A DNA stretch of 64,000 bases, from positions 189,905,404 through 189,969,403 of the forward strand of contig OZ024743.1 in the NCBI GenBank assembly GCA_964016885.1, in the 5' to 3' direction. Source of the stretch: Eledone cirrhosa (Eukaryota > Mollusca > Cephalopoda > Octopoda > Eledonidae). Made by a program: the position numbers and the translations under genes. The notes below the pieces were generated by a model. That model was not told the DNA's origin and searched no databases. It saw nothing but the letters and a program-made list of their open reading frames with translations. Positions 46,169-58,240 of this stretch are shown piece by piece (position 1 is the first letter of the stretch; every line of letters starts with the position of its first letter).

Positions 46169-46361
46169 AGGGCAGTGGATTGGCAGTATCGGTAGAGGGT
46201 CGGATGCCATGCTTTGCAGCAAAGTGTTACGACCCTTTATGGTCTGAGTTCAAATCCCGCCGAGGTTAACTTTGCCTTTCATCCTTACGGGGTCGATAAA
46301 ATAAAGTACCAGTAATAAACTGGGATAATTGCTGGACTTGTGCCCAAAGTAGAAACAATTA
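46169..46361 (+). repeat. Octopus OR-type SINE, right arm of inverted SINE pair
   Basis: Full length, opposite strand to 45853-46042, 126 bp away. Shares the GCTTTGCAGCAAAGTGTTAC variant and the GTTTATTACTGG/ACTGGGATAATTGC region. Confidence 0.93.
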
Positions 46362-46539
46362 TAGATATTATACTTCTTTGAAACATATGAAATGCAAGGA
46401 ACTAATGATAATTGATTTAATTGATATTTTTCTTTTATGATCGTGTATGAAATATTCAAGATATGATAAGCAGAGTAGTTTAGTTTTTAAAGTTTAATTG
46501 ATTTTTGCTAAATTTATTTTTAATAGATTAGAAGGATAT

Positions 46540-47390
46540 CAGTATTTTGTGTGTTATGCCTCTGGCTATTTTAAGCTTGTTGTATTTTGATGTTGTGTAG
46601 GAATGTGTTAGAAGTTATATATATTGTATAATGCCTAAATGCACTACTGAGTATAGAGTACTAATTTATCTAGTAGCCACAACTGAACATAAACTGAATA
46701 TTGAAGATGATGACGTCGTCCTGATGAAGTTTATCTTCTCACTACCAGTATAGTGGGTTGGCTTTAATTTAATCTAACTGGGTAATGGTATTTTGAATGG
46801 TACATTTTTGACCTGTATAGGTTTGTTGTATTTAGTTTTTAGGTAGAGTTAAGTTAGAAAAAATTATGTATATTGTATTATGCTTCTTCTACTGTGTCAA
46901 CTAATATCCTGGTAAAAAGGCCTCTGGTACAAAGGCTCCTTTTGTTGTATTTCAATTTTATTTAAATGAGTAATTGTATTTTGGCCAATTTGGGCTTTTT
47001 GTATTTGTAGTTGGGCATGGCTGTGAAAGAAAAACGATATATATTGTATTGTGCCTCTTATACTGTGTGGACTTAGATTTCTATTGAATGGTCATTGGAA
47101 CAAAAGACATTTTTTCAATTGATAAGAGCAAGCATTTTGTACACTACAGCATATATGGTACTAATTCATCTATTAGCTGTAAGTTGACAACATCCAAATA
47201 TTTAGGGCAATTGTTGCCTAATAAACGTCATCCTCTTACTACCAGCATAGCTGGCTGATTTTAATTTTAAATTTATGTAACTGGGTAATTGTGTTTTGGG
47301 TGGTGAATTTTGACTAGTGTGGGCTTGTTGTATTTAGTTGTTGGGTAGGGTTGAGTAATGAAAAATTATATGTTTTATCATGCAAAAGGA
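46540..47390. repeat. Diverged long tandem repeat
   Basis: 46658-46886 and 47158-47383 align (TACTAATT.ATCTA.TAG, CTACCAG.ATAG..GG.TG, ACTGGGTAAT, TTGTTGTATTTAGTT, TTAT.ATG). A shorter related block with TATATTGTATTGTGCC lies at about 46970-47060. Period near 500 bp, strongly decayed. Confidence 0.6.
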
Positions 47391-47767
47391 TGGGAACTAC
47401 ATTTTTGTAATTACTTGTATGCTCAAACATGAAAAGACCCCCCAAAAAACAACTATTTTAGAGATTAAATTAATTTAAATAACTTTCAAAATATGATGAA
47501 AAACGTATTTGATGTATTGTATAAGACATATTGATATATTCAACAATGTATTGTGGATGATTTAGTAAATTATACTTAAAGTAACAAAATATTATGTTGG
47601 ATGATGATTATTTTACAAAGAAGAAGGGAAGGAATTGATTGACAAGATCTCAGACATCATTCATTTACGGAATTGGGTGGAACTCATCAAATTGGACCAA
47701 GGAAACAATGTTTCCATTAGTCTTTCATTGCTAATACTATCTACATGATGCAATTCCTGGTCTAAAG

Positions 47768-47875
47768 AACACCGTGAAATAAAGTGTCTTGCTTAAAAAG
47801 ATAACACATCCCCCAGTCCAGGAAACAATCTCACAACCTTACAATTGTGAATCCAATTCTCTAACCACTAAGCCA
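47768..47875 (-). repeat. Second SINE family, head fragment
   Basis: Plus strand GTGAAATAAAGTGTCTTGCT, CTCACAACCTTACAATTGTG and CTCTAACCACTAAGCCAACT match the head end on the minus strand. Confidence 0.75.
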
Positions 47876-47952
47876 ACTATTTCTCAACTGTTTCCCTCTA
47901 CCCAAATTTTCTGGCCTTGTACTTATTACTATTGTAATTATTGATATTACAG

Positions 47953-48172
47953 GTAGAGCAGTGGATTGGCCCAATTAGTTGAGCTTCAGATAAAATGCAT
48001 TGTCGCATAAATTCTATTTTATCCATTCTAAGTTCAAAGCCCACCAAGTTCAACTTTGCCTTTCATCCTTCTGGGGTCAATAAAATAAAGTTCCAGTCAA
48101 ATACTGGGGGTCAATAAACCAACTTTACCTTTGCCACAATTGCTGGCAATGTGCCCAGATAGGAAATCATTA
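47953..48172 (+). repeat. Diverged OR-type SINE
   Basis: GCAGTGGATTGGCCCAATTA, AAGTTCAAAGCCCACCAAGT, TTTGCCTTTCATCC, AATAAAATAAAGT, AATTGCTGGCAATGTGCC; an older, longer version of the family. Confidence 0.8.
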
Positions 48173-48182
48173 TAAATCCTAA

Positions 48183-48408
48183 GGCTGGGCAGTGGATTAG
48201 CAGTATAGGTAGAGTGTTGGATAACAAGTTTTGTAACAGTGTTACATCCCTTTATGTTTTGATTTCAAATCCTGCTGAGGTTAGCTTGTTGGCCTTTCAT
48301 CCTTACAGGGGCAATAAAATAAAGTACCAGTAATGAACTGGTGTTGATGTATTCAGCTTTCCCTTGCAGAAAATTGTTGGCCTTGTACCTAAATCAGAAA
48401 CCATTATT
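48183..48408 (+). repeat. Diverged OR-type SINE
   Basis: GGGCAGTGGATTAGCAGTAT, TTTCAAATCCTGCTGAGG, CAATAAAATAAAGTACCAGT, GTTGGCCTTGTACC; carries an extra stretch before the tail. Confidence 0.82.
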
Positions 48409-49206
48409 AATCCTAACACTCTTCTAAATACTGAGGTAAACAAATTCAACAAAGGTACTCCACAAGGATTGCTAAAATTCATAATGCCCTCTGTCATCTC
48501 TTGGAACTATCTGATATCACACCGTCAATCCATCAATAATGCTCTCTCCCTCAAGTCATCATGAGAGGTTGATGTAAAGCGATATCTGCTTGCATTGAAA
48601 TATAGGAGTACTTGTATAAGCTGATCACAACAGCATCATGGCATCAGAAATATCAGAAATTGAAGTAGACATCACTATATTGAGGTATAAGAAACTATAA
48701 CAAGAGCACACCCACCAAATCACTAGACTTGCAATTCAGAGCAAATCCTATTATATCGTTTTAGCCTGTTGTTGTGCTCTAGACCTATATGTAGTTAAAA
48801 ATTGGAAAACGTTTTCATAATTTTATTTATGTCATATAATTTATAGAATAACATTATTCTTTCTTAACTCATAAATGATTCAATGTAAATGTAAATTTTT
48901 CAAGTTGTTTTTCCTTTGATAATTTGCAATTGTTTTCTTTATGTGATTAATAATCACAGTCTTTATAAAAGAACTCAAAATCTAGCACTTAGACAATCAC
49001 AGGGAGTTAAATTAGTAATCGCAGAGTTGTTTCTGTTCAATTACTCATTAATAAAAAGAATGAAGTGTGCAGCTTCTAATTATTGCATGAATGAGTTCTA
49101 TCCTCAGTGCTGCAACTATTTGTTTAAAGGTTGACACAACATGAAGAAAATATTAGAAAGGAGAGATGCAAATTATTGCAATTGCTTTCCTGTATTAACT
49201 AAAATA
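48409..49206. other. No gene recognised
   Basis: A 66-codon frame overlaps the SINE edge (48364-48564) and matches nothing known to me; the rest is AT-rich. Confidence 0.5.
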
Positions 49207-49475
49207 CGGTGACAAAATGGTAGTCAGAAGAATGCTCTGAGTTAAAATCCTGTCGAGTTCAACTTTGCCTTTCACTTTTATGGTCGATAAATTAAGTACT
49301 AGTACTGGAGTCAATTCTTCCTTTATATATCTTTCTCACTTTCTCTCTATAACATTCTCTCTCTTTTTCTAGAAGAAAGTGACTGTGTTCAGACCTGGAG
49401 AGAGGATAGCTCTGGCAGGTTTCAAATGTTTAAGTGCCACTATGACTCCATCAGGAATTTCAAGTTCATACTTAT
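49207..49475 (+). repeat. Long SINE with extended tail, head damaged
   Basis: TCGAGTTCAACTTTGCCTTT, then CTTCCTTTATATATCTTTC, TCTAGAAGAAAGTG, CCTGGAGAGAGGAT, GGCAGGTTTCAAATG and CTCCATCAGGAATTT, the same tail as 34666-34985. Confidence 0.75.
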
Positions 49476-50536
49476 ATATTAACTAAAAGATGCACAATTG
49501 TCTGATATTCTGTTTTAATCATCTTCATCTTAATTATTCAAAGTAACGCGTAAAATAAATATCAGAAGTGTACCATGATCGATCCTATCAACTATACTCC
49601 GACTCTACAAAAATGTTTCTTGAACAACTGATGTAAGAACATAACATTTAAAAAAAGTAATTGATGTGTTGACAAGATCGCTCATTCGAACAGTGATATT
49701 TGATTCAATATATCAAAATAAGAAGTAGTTACTATTAGTTGTTGGCATGAATCATTCAACCAAAAGGCAATACTTGTTAATTCTATAAACTTCATAAGGA
49801 TTTAAGAACTCGCCAAGGTTTGCTAATATAAAAAATGACAAATACTGATGTAAATCTATTTACATCTTATAAAATGTTGCTGTCAAGAGCAGCACTTTTT
49901 TAAATATATTTTCTGGAAGCAATATATTGTGCAAATGGAATGGAAATTAATAAAGTGTAAATGCGAATGATTTGTACAGGCTTACAATTATGGTTAACTT
50001 TCAATATAAATATGGCTATGATGACACAAGTATATTAAGAATATAAGATCCATTAACTTGAAATTACTTTCACTTTAATATATCTGAGTATATTTTAATA
50101 GAATTTATAGATATTACACATGTAAAAGTAAGTATTTGGGGTGGTATTTTATGTATAGATGTTATAGTGGTATTTTATGTATATCACTGAAGCCATATTG
50201 CTCCCACAACTCTGAATCAAGTAGAGGCGTTTCAATAGTTGTCACATAGGTTTCTTTATAAAGAATGAAAATACTTTAATATAAATTTTACACTCTATGA
50301 AAGCAACAAAGAAGCATCTTCAAGTGGCATGGTGCATAAAGAATATCCACGTTTCCCATAAATCACACCCTATCATCATAAAATGTGAAGGAGGAATTGG
50401 ATAATATGCTTCTAGCAATGATGCATCTGGAAAATGAAGAGAAAATGCTCATGACTGACCTAGGGCTGAAGAACAAAACAAAAATTGTACAATTCAGGAA
50501 TGTAGACCTACAGAGTAACGAAAATTAGTAATTCTT
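49476..50536. other. No gene seen
   Basis: AT-rich. Confidence 0.5.
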
Positions 50537-50882
50537 ATTCATCATCATCATCATCATCATTTTACATCCGCTTTTCCCTGCTTGCAAGGGTGGGACGGGA
50601 ACTGATTCTGGCTTGATTTCTACAGCTGGATGCCCTTCCTAACACCAACCTCATTTACAGTGAGTGCTGGGTGCTTTTTTGCCGTGGCACCTACACGACC
50701 ACTTTGCAGTGGAATGATAGGGACCCCAGTCCCTATCATCTCATTTCTACAGCTGAGTAAACTGGAGCAATGTGAAATAAAATGCCTTGCTCAAGGAAAC
50801 AACACATCACCCGGTCTGAGAATTGAACTCACAACCTTTCGATTGCAAGCCCAATGCTCTAACAACTAAGTCATGTGCCTCC
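50537..50882 (-). repeat. Second tRNA-derived SINE family, copy 2
   Basis: As copy 1, with (GAT)n tail at the left and head ending GGAGGCACATGACTTAGTTG at the right. An extra CATCTCATTTCTACAGCTGA block is present that copy 1 lacks. Confidence 0.9.
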
Positions 50883-51517
50883 ATAAAGATAGAAATTATT
50901 TTTACCCAACTTTTTAGTCATTCTAATTCTGTTGGGGACAAAGTTCATTGACGTGTTATTTTAAAATATCCTTGGATCATCCTGAAGTCAAACGTTCAGA
51001 TTTAATTAAGCTTTTTGATACCAATCTTCTTGAAACTGCCTTTGGTTCTATGATACAAAGCTATCCATTTTAAAGTGTTTATTATTATATTAAAATCTTC
51101 CCACACAATTTTATGTAAAGTATTTTTGCTACATAATGTTCTACATCAGCATGGTAGTGACAAAGTTAGTAATATTACTAAACTCCTCCATTTTTCTTAT
51201 TTATTTTGAAGTTAATTGAAAAACATTAACAGTTTAGATTTTTAGAAACATGGTAATAAACGAGCTAAAGGAAAATAGTTGACGAGATTAATATTTAATT
51301 CAAGGAAGTAATTTACACTTTCATTTCTCTAGAGTCAGTCAATAAGATTGATCTATGAAAGTGCTCTGGAGAGTTCTTCAAATCATTATCAGGTTTTCAG
51401 TATTAATGAGATTTGCTTTTGCTTGTATACTTTATGTTTTCATGTTCCATACCGATAGCTGATTGAAGCCACTAAATTTCACTCCATCTATATAGACTAG
51501 GCATGAATGACACAGAA
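50883..51517. other. No gene seen
   Basis: AT-rich. Confidence 0.5.
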
Positions 51518-52878
51518 TCTCTCTCTATATAAAATTATTTGTCTGTCTGTCTGTCTTTATGCATTCTCAAATGGCTCAACCAAATCAAATCAAATTTTAC
51601 AAGGTATTAGACCCTGGGATTAACATGTAACTTTTATTTCCATTTTTATTAAAACAATATAACACTTTATCTAGAATAATGTACTATATAGACAACTAAG
51701 TAAAAGGATATTTTATAACACGACAATGGCAAAGATGTCACATTTTGTATATGAGTGTGTATATGTCTGTGAGTGTGTGTGTTTGTGTGTTTGTTACATA
51801 CGTTACGCCTTAGTAAGTTAAATAGACATACATCTTCACGTAAATATTTAATCAGGTACACAGAGAATTAAACAAACACACATACGTATTTACACATGCA
51901 TGTGTGACGATTGACAAATTTATGTGTGTGAGTATATGTGAGAGAGTATGTGTGTGTGAGTATACATACATTTCTGTGACAACTGACATAACGAATGCTG
52001 GGGGTAAAACTGTCTGCATTTGTATGACTGTATGTCTGTATGTGTTTTTTATAAGATGTTTGTGTTTGTATGAACACACATACATATACATATGTGACGA
52101 CTGACAAGCATATGTGTGAGTGTGCGTGTGAGTGTGTGTGTGTGTGAGAGTTAATTTACACTGCATACAAAAATAGAGATTTAACATATATTTCTTTTGG
52201 ATGTTGCTACTTATTTGTTTACAATATTGAAAAAAATGCCTTTATTCCAAAAATTCATCCCATACCTACAGATGTACCATTTGAATTTAAGAGGCTTCAG
52301 TTTCCAGTCAAACTAAGTTTTGTTATTTCAATTAACAATTGGCGGTGGATTAGCAGTATCGGTGAGGGTCGGACACCATGCTTTTCAGCATAGTTACGTC
52401 CTTTACGATCTGAGTTCAAATCCCACCGAGGTTGACTTTGTCTTTCATCCTTACGGGGTTGATAAAATAAAGTACCAGTAATGCACTGGTAATTGCTGGC
52501 CTTGTGCCTAAAGTAGAAACAGTTATTTCAATTAACAAATCTCAGGGTCAATCCCTCAAGGTAGTTGGACTTGATCTCTCTACTACATGCTTCTCCCATG
52601 GTCAACTCTATGTTGGTTGCTCATGAGTTGGAAGCAGCAAGAATTTATTCATTTGCACACCAACAAAAAATTACACAATGAATATTGTTCACACTGAGAT
52701 GCGTAAAGATTAACAAATTTTCATTTCTAAATTCTATTATCATACAATTTTGATATTTTGAAAAATAAAATATAGATATTTTGAAATAATTGAGAAATAA
52801 AAGATATATTCATATTTATTATTTACTAATCTGAATAAGAACATCAGTAACCCAGGCAAAGCCAGGTCATTCAGCTAG
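51518..52878 (+). mobile_element. Non-autonomous Helitron-like element 2
   Basis: Begins A|TCTCTCTCTATATAAAATT, followed by GTCTGTCTGTCTG, and ends CATTCAGCTAG|T. Just before the end, CCCAGGCAAAGCCAGGT is a Helitron-like terminal hairpin whose G-A and C-T changes fit CpG decay of CCCGGGC...GCCGGGT. No coding capacity beyond TG/CA-repeat frames. A SINE is nested at 52342. Confidence 0.6.
52342..52528 (+). repeat. Octopus OR-type SINE nested in Helitron-like element 2
   Basis: GGCGGTGGATTAGCAGTATC through AGTTCAAATCCCACCGAGG to AGAAACAGTTATTT. Confidence 0.92.
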
Positions 52879-55024
52879 TCCAACATAAATGAAGATATAT
52901 ATTTTTTGTAAATCAATCGTTAACAATGATTTTATGATAATCTGGCTGGTTGTATTCTGAATATTATTATTATTATGCACATATTCATGAAAATAATATC
53001 TGTCCTCATCATATTTCCTTCTTGCATCACTATAATCCTTATCACCTCCTATCTGCAACTGGTAGACTGAGTCTATATAGTAAATCAACTGTTATATAAT
53101 GATGATAATATAATACCCTGAAGCCTAGATAATTAGGATAAACAGTTTTGAAGAATAATATTTCTCCTTTATACCAATTGTAGAAAATTAATAAAATGCA
53201 AACCATATAGCTGGATAAATATTAGATTTCTTAAAGAATTCATACAGCAAGTGTAATTTTGTTTCAATTATTTTGATATTTTGCTTCTCTTATTTATTCA
53301 TGAGTTTGAAATTTCATATTGATAAAACAAAGACGTTTTACATAAACTGTATTGAGAAGAGAAAAATAATCTGAAACTAAAAAATGAAATAACTCCAATA
53401 GTAATTCAATAAGAAATTGTAATTTCATTATCAACTGAAATTTAAATTTCAATGTTTATTGAATTCTGAGGGAAATGACAAAGTGACAAACAATTACATT
53501 TTAATCAAAAATTCTTTTCCTTTGTGATTAGAATCCTTGTATCAACAACTGAAATTAACATATTTGTCATCATAGATTTCATAAAAAAAAAGAAAAACCC
53601 AAAACGATGAAACTTAATGATAATGCATGTAGTTAAAAAGAGAAATGTGTTTATGGATTTGGGGCAGAGTATTTCTCTTTGATGGTAGGTGTAAGGAAGG
53701 AAAATCTCAAGTTAATAAATCTGAAATGTTTTACATAATAAACAAAAATGAAAACAATGGACAGCTTAGGAAAAACGATTAAAGCTTGCATTTTCTTCTT
53801 TTATTTAGTACTGTATATATCTGCATAGTCATATTCACTGTTAAAATCTATCTTAAACAAGAAGATGATATAATATATTGATGATACATTTTCTATTTTT
53901 ATTATATTAAAATATCTTAGTTTCTATTTAGAAATATAAAAAAAAAAGAAATAAATTCTTCATCTAAATATCTTGCCTTGTCAGTGAATTTCCATATTCA
54001 GAAAGAGAAGTGTATGTTCCATAATCTGAATAATGATGGAAATGGAGTTCATTGTTGAAGCTAGAAGAAATATTTTTTACCCCATGTTTCTACTAAAATT
54101 TTAATTATATAAAATTCATTACATCCTTACTTCTTAGGCTTTCAACTGATTTAACAATAACAAATACAGATAACGTATTTGAAATGAATACAAAAAGTGA
54201 TTGAATATTTGGTTCACATCAAAATCAATTCCAAGTTATTGAATCTCATGAATGTTACAGCTTATTTCAAGCTCTCAATTATCTAAATAAAAATGAGTAG
54301 TTTATGGTTAAATTCTGAAATAGTCTCTTATATAAACAACATATGATTAATTTACAAGTTGGGGAACTTTGAAATTTGAAAATATGTTAACCACATTGTA
54401 GATAACTATAACAGATACTTGATAGCTATGAATAACAGGTGAATTAGAGAGACAGAAAAAGGTGGACAGAGTGAATCTCTATTCCCTTTTTTCTATCTTC
54501 AGAAGTACTCTATCTGAGATATTCTACAATTATTTATAGTTATCTAAATGTATTCAAATAGCTTATTAAATATTTGTAACATTTGGAATTAACATTTAGA
54601 ATAGCAGATAATAAGCTAATGATTCTACTGCTCAGTTGCATTCTCATCTCATTTATGCTCAAAGCTATGTTTTGTAAGATTATATTTTATATATATATCA
54701 CATTCATGTTCATTTGATTTCACTTTGCATGCTACACAGTTTCTCACACCTTTTCATATAGTTTATGTTTCTTATAAAATGTGACAGGATTTATTTGTGA
54801 ACAGAGGTATCAGTTCTCCAAATTAATTCCCCCTAATTCCCATTATGAATTAATTATCTAAACTATCAGTGGAAGATGTTACTTTGCCAGACTATAGATA
54901 AGAATAAGAACATTGCACACTAACACACAAATAAATGGCTTAGGAAATTTGAAGGAATTAACAACAGAAAATGTAACCACACAATATCCTTAAGTAATCT
55001 AAATACTTAAATAGAATGTGGTCA
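52879..55024. other. No gene seen
   Basis: More than 2 kb of strongly AT-rich sequence; no repeat family recognised. Confidence 0.5.
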
Positions 55025-55193
55025 TGCTCAATTTCCAATTTAGGCATAAGGTCAGAAAAATTGATTAAATTAATCCCATTACCTGTCTAGCACCTTATTT
55101 ATCAACCATTGAACGATAAAAAGCAAAGGTGCCCTTGACCAGAAAAATACCACAATATTTGATGCTCTACCAATTCTGCCAGTCCAGCGACCT
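55025..55193 (-). repeat. Old OR-type SINE
   Basis: AATTTAGGCATAAGGTCAG, CCTTATTTATCAACC, GCTCTACCAATTCTGCCAGT and CCAGCGACC follow the minus-strand SINE order with many changes. Confidence 0.7.
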
Positions 55194-55811
55194 TACCACT
55201 AATATAATTAATCTAGAACAATTTTACTCCTAGTAGCACTGATAACATAATCTCAGCTCTATAATTCCAGTTGTCAATTGTAGAGTGTTGCCATTAATAG
55301 CAAGTAAAATAATACATTACTGGTAAACTCTATATTACTGGAATAACGTTTTTTTTAAAATTTATTTTCATTCTTTACTTTTTTATTTTGGAAGTAAAGT
55401 AATATTCTTTTGATGAAATATAAATTTTAGTTGAATTCAATTAACTACTCCTAACTGATCTATTAAAATTAATATTAAATAGAAATGTTAAAATGTTTGA
55501 TGAGAAAATTAAGCACCATTCAGCTAAGGTTGACTTTGTGACAGGTGAGCACTGATTTACCAGAACAATGATCTAATAGATTATAGCAGCTGTGATAATT
55601 CCATTAGTCCCTAGGTGTAGTGCACCTCGAATCACACAATACAATGTGGCTTTCAAACATATCAAACAACCACTTAAATCATCACTCATTGACTTGGTTC
55701 ACATCATGTTGACAGAATGTGAAACACTGATCACACTTATGGCTACATAGTACAATTTTCACTTAGTTAAAGATGGTTGCAATCCACTAGCAGAGAAAAC
55801 AGACATTAAAG
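55194..55811. other. No gene seen
   Basis: AT-rich, nothing recognised. Confidence 0.5.
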
Positions 55812-56150
55812 CTTAGTGGTTAAAGCATTGGTCTTGCAATCGAAAGGTTGTGAGTTCAATTCTCAGACCGAGTGATGTGTTGTTTCCTTGAGCAAGACAC
55901 TTTATTTCACATTGCTCCAGTTTACTCAGCTGTAGAAATGAGATGATAGGGACTGGGGTCCATATAATTCCACTGCAAAGTGGTCATGGAGGTGCCATGG
56001 CAAAAAAGCACCCAGCACTCACTGTAAATGAGGTTGGTGTTAGGAAGGGCATCCAGCTGTAGAAATCAAGCCAGAATAAGTTCCCCTCCCACCCTTGCAA
56101 GCAGGGAAAAAGCGGACGTAAAATGAAATGTTGATGATGATGATGATATA
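55812..56150 (+). repeat. Second tRNA-derived SINE family, copy 3
   Basis: Starts AGCTTAGTGGTTAAAGCATTG (A box) with GGTTGTGAGTTCAATTCTC (B box), ends GAAATGTTGATGATGATGAT. The best-preserved head of the family here. Confidence 0.92.
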
Positions 56151-56215
56151 TATATATATACACATTCATACCCACGCACACACAAATATATATATATATA
56201 TATATACACACACAG

Positions 56216-56295
<80 letters not shown>

Positions 56296-56375
56296 AAAAT
56301 AGAAAAGAGAAAGAGAGAGAAAGGGGAGAAAGAAGAAAAGAGAGAAAAAGAAAGGAAGAGAGAGATTGATAGAAG
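56151..56375. repeat. (TA)n/(CA)n microsatellites then GA-rich tract
   Basis: TA and CA runs to 56282, then A/G-rich sequence to 56375. Overlapping frames are artefacts. Confidence 0.93.
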
Positions 56376-56564
56376 AAAATATATCTATCTAGTATGGCTT
56401 CTGTCTGTAAAGTTCTTTTGATGAAATTATTAGAAATATTGAAAATAGAAAGTCTTAGAAATATAAGTTAATAAAAAGAAATTATGCATCTCACTTCTAT
56501 ATGTATTTAAATATAATACACACAGATATATGCATAAACATATGCAGGAGGAAAAGTGCAGTGA

Positions 56565-57045
56565 TTATATCAGTTATCATTATCATCGTCATTTACTGCC
56601 TGGTTTCCCTGCTAGCATGGATTGGACAGATCTTCACAGACCAAATCAGTACTCACGTGGGGTGTTCACATCTACTTTAGATACAGTCCCATGCTGTATC
56701 ATGTGCATTTTATCGTGAGACCAGCTCTGAAGAGATTGTAATGTTCTCCCAATTTTTTGTTTGGTAAGCTTCTTACAGCTGAATGCCCTTCCTATAACTA
56801 GCCACTTTACAGCATGTACCTGGTATGTTTCATGAAGATCACCAGCATTAGAGAGGTTATCTTGCTGTTGACACTACTAAAGGGTTCCCTCAACCATTTT
56901 TGCATGGTTTCTACAGCAGGCCGCACTTCCTATTGCCAACCATCTTACAGGGTGTACTGGGTGTATTTTCATGGCACCAACACTAGAGAAGTTGGCAGTT
57001 CTTGTCCCAACTGAAGAGCTTTATCTGCTCTGTGGGGCTGGAGTG
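56565..57045. repeat. Probable dispersed repeat related to the second SINE body
   Basis: TTTCCCTGCTAGCATGGATT, CAGCTGAATGCCCTTCCTAT, TACAGCATGTACCTGG, CCATCTTACAGGGTGTACTG and TTTTCATGGCACCAACACTA echo the SINE body (CAGCTGGATGCCCTTCCTAA, TTTTTTGCCATGGCACC) in repeated, diverged form. Boundaries uncertain. Confidence 0.5.
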
Positions 57046-57109
57046 GAAGATGTTTTAAATGTATAGCTTTCAATGTGAGATTTGACAGGATGATGAGTTA
57101 GAAGGAAGG

Positions 57110-57425
57110 GGCAATCTCCAATAAAATAGTGTAAGAAGTAACAGGTGTATTAGGATATTTAGAGAGAGGAGGTAGTAATGGTGAGATAGCTATATAGGTG
57201 ATAGTGGTGGGGGAGTAGGTGGAGTGGTAGATAGTGTGGGTGGGTGGTAGAATGCACCACAACAGTGAGTAGAAAATATCTAAGGAGTGGTAATGTAGGG
57301 AGCAGGGATGGAGTGGGGAGCACAGGTTTGGAGAAGGCTGCTGCAAAGGTGTGATAGTGAGGATCTCCAAAGAGTGATAGTGGAAGTGACATGGATGGGA
57401 TGGGTGAGCAGAGAGGGTGAGGACA
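57110..57425. repeat. G/A-rich low-complexity stretch
   Basis: Imperfect GGTGG, GGAG and GTGGG runs on the plus strand. Pro/Ser/His-rich minus frames follow from this. Confidence 0.6.
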
Positions 57426-57429
57426 GGTC

Positions 57430-58010
57430 CCAACCACTGTCAGCTTTCATACACATCACATGTCAATACCAATGTAGTATTTTCTTTTGCAAACTATATC
57501 CAATTTCTCTTTTGCCAAGTTTTCCTCCCAGCACACTAATATTACACATTTATTGGAGCATACTTGCTTGATTTGTTTTCTAGCCTTTGCATGTTTTCTG
57601 TGATGAAAATACGTGTCTCACTGTCATGTAGCATTGCAGCTTACAACCAAGCATCATACTATCTATCCTTCACTTTAAGAGAGAAGGCCCTTATTGTCAG
57701 CTGGTACCAGCTCCCTAAACTTCTTGCAGCCTATTCTCATCCTTGATCAGAGCATCTTCCCCCATTGCTGATTAGGCCACCTAGGTAACAAAATCCATCA
57801 TCAAATTCTAAGGAGCCTTCCTGGTAACTGAAGGAATCTATTTCACATGTTTTCTTACTGCTTTCTTCTTCTGTGCATCTGCCACACACATCTTTTGCAT
57901 TAACACGCTTACAACCCCATTTTATCTCTAGTGCATCCATAGATTATACTGTGTGCATCAAATAGATTTTCTGCCAATTGTTTTGTCATAAGTTTGCAGC
58001 AAGTCTTCTT
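57430..58010 (-). pseudogene. LINE pol fragment (zinc-knuckle to post-RT)
   Basis: The minus strand reads WGCKRVNAKDVCGRCTEEE, GSLEFDDGFCYLGGLISNGG, then LGSWYQLTIRAFSLKVKD and AAMLHDSETRIFITENMQRL with stops. The order FCYLGDMI..GGG, SLKLKGR.YDA and V.LHGSETW....E.MQRLE is a LINE region between RT and C-terminus. The same family lies at 60690-61420 on the other strand. Confidence 0.78.
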
Positions 58011-58240
58011 CTTCTTGGGGGAACAGAATCTAGAGACATGTATTCCAGAACCTTCTATTGGAAGCAAACATCACCAAATGATCAGGCAGGATCCCAAAGC
58101 ATGATCAGCCGAGGTTATGAGTTTTATTCAATTATCTTTCTCATGGTCTCTCTCTTCTGCCAGTTGGTCTTACCCATAACATCTGTCCTATGATTCTTTC
58201 CTCGGCCATTCTAACGGTATGTCTCTAGTGTTGGAGCTTT
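58011..58240 (-). pseudogene. LINE pol C-terminal tail fragment
   Basis: The minus strand reads MAEERIIGQMLWVRPTGRRE and NRRFWNTCL, the same tail as 29835-30040 and 59200-59450, with internal stops. Confidence 0.6.

Noticed and set aside
57098..57437. 111- and 92-codon minus frames rich in Pro, Ser and His.
   Set aside because: Low-complexity G-rich plus strand; no domain and no conserved context.
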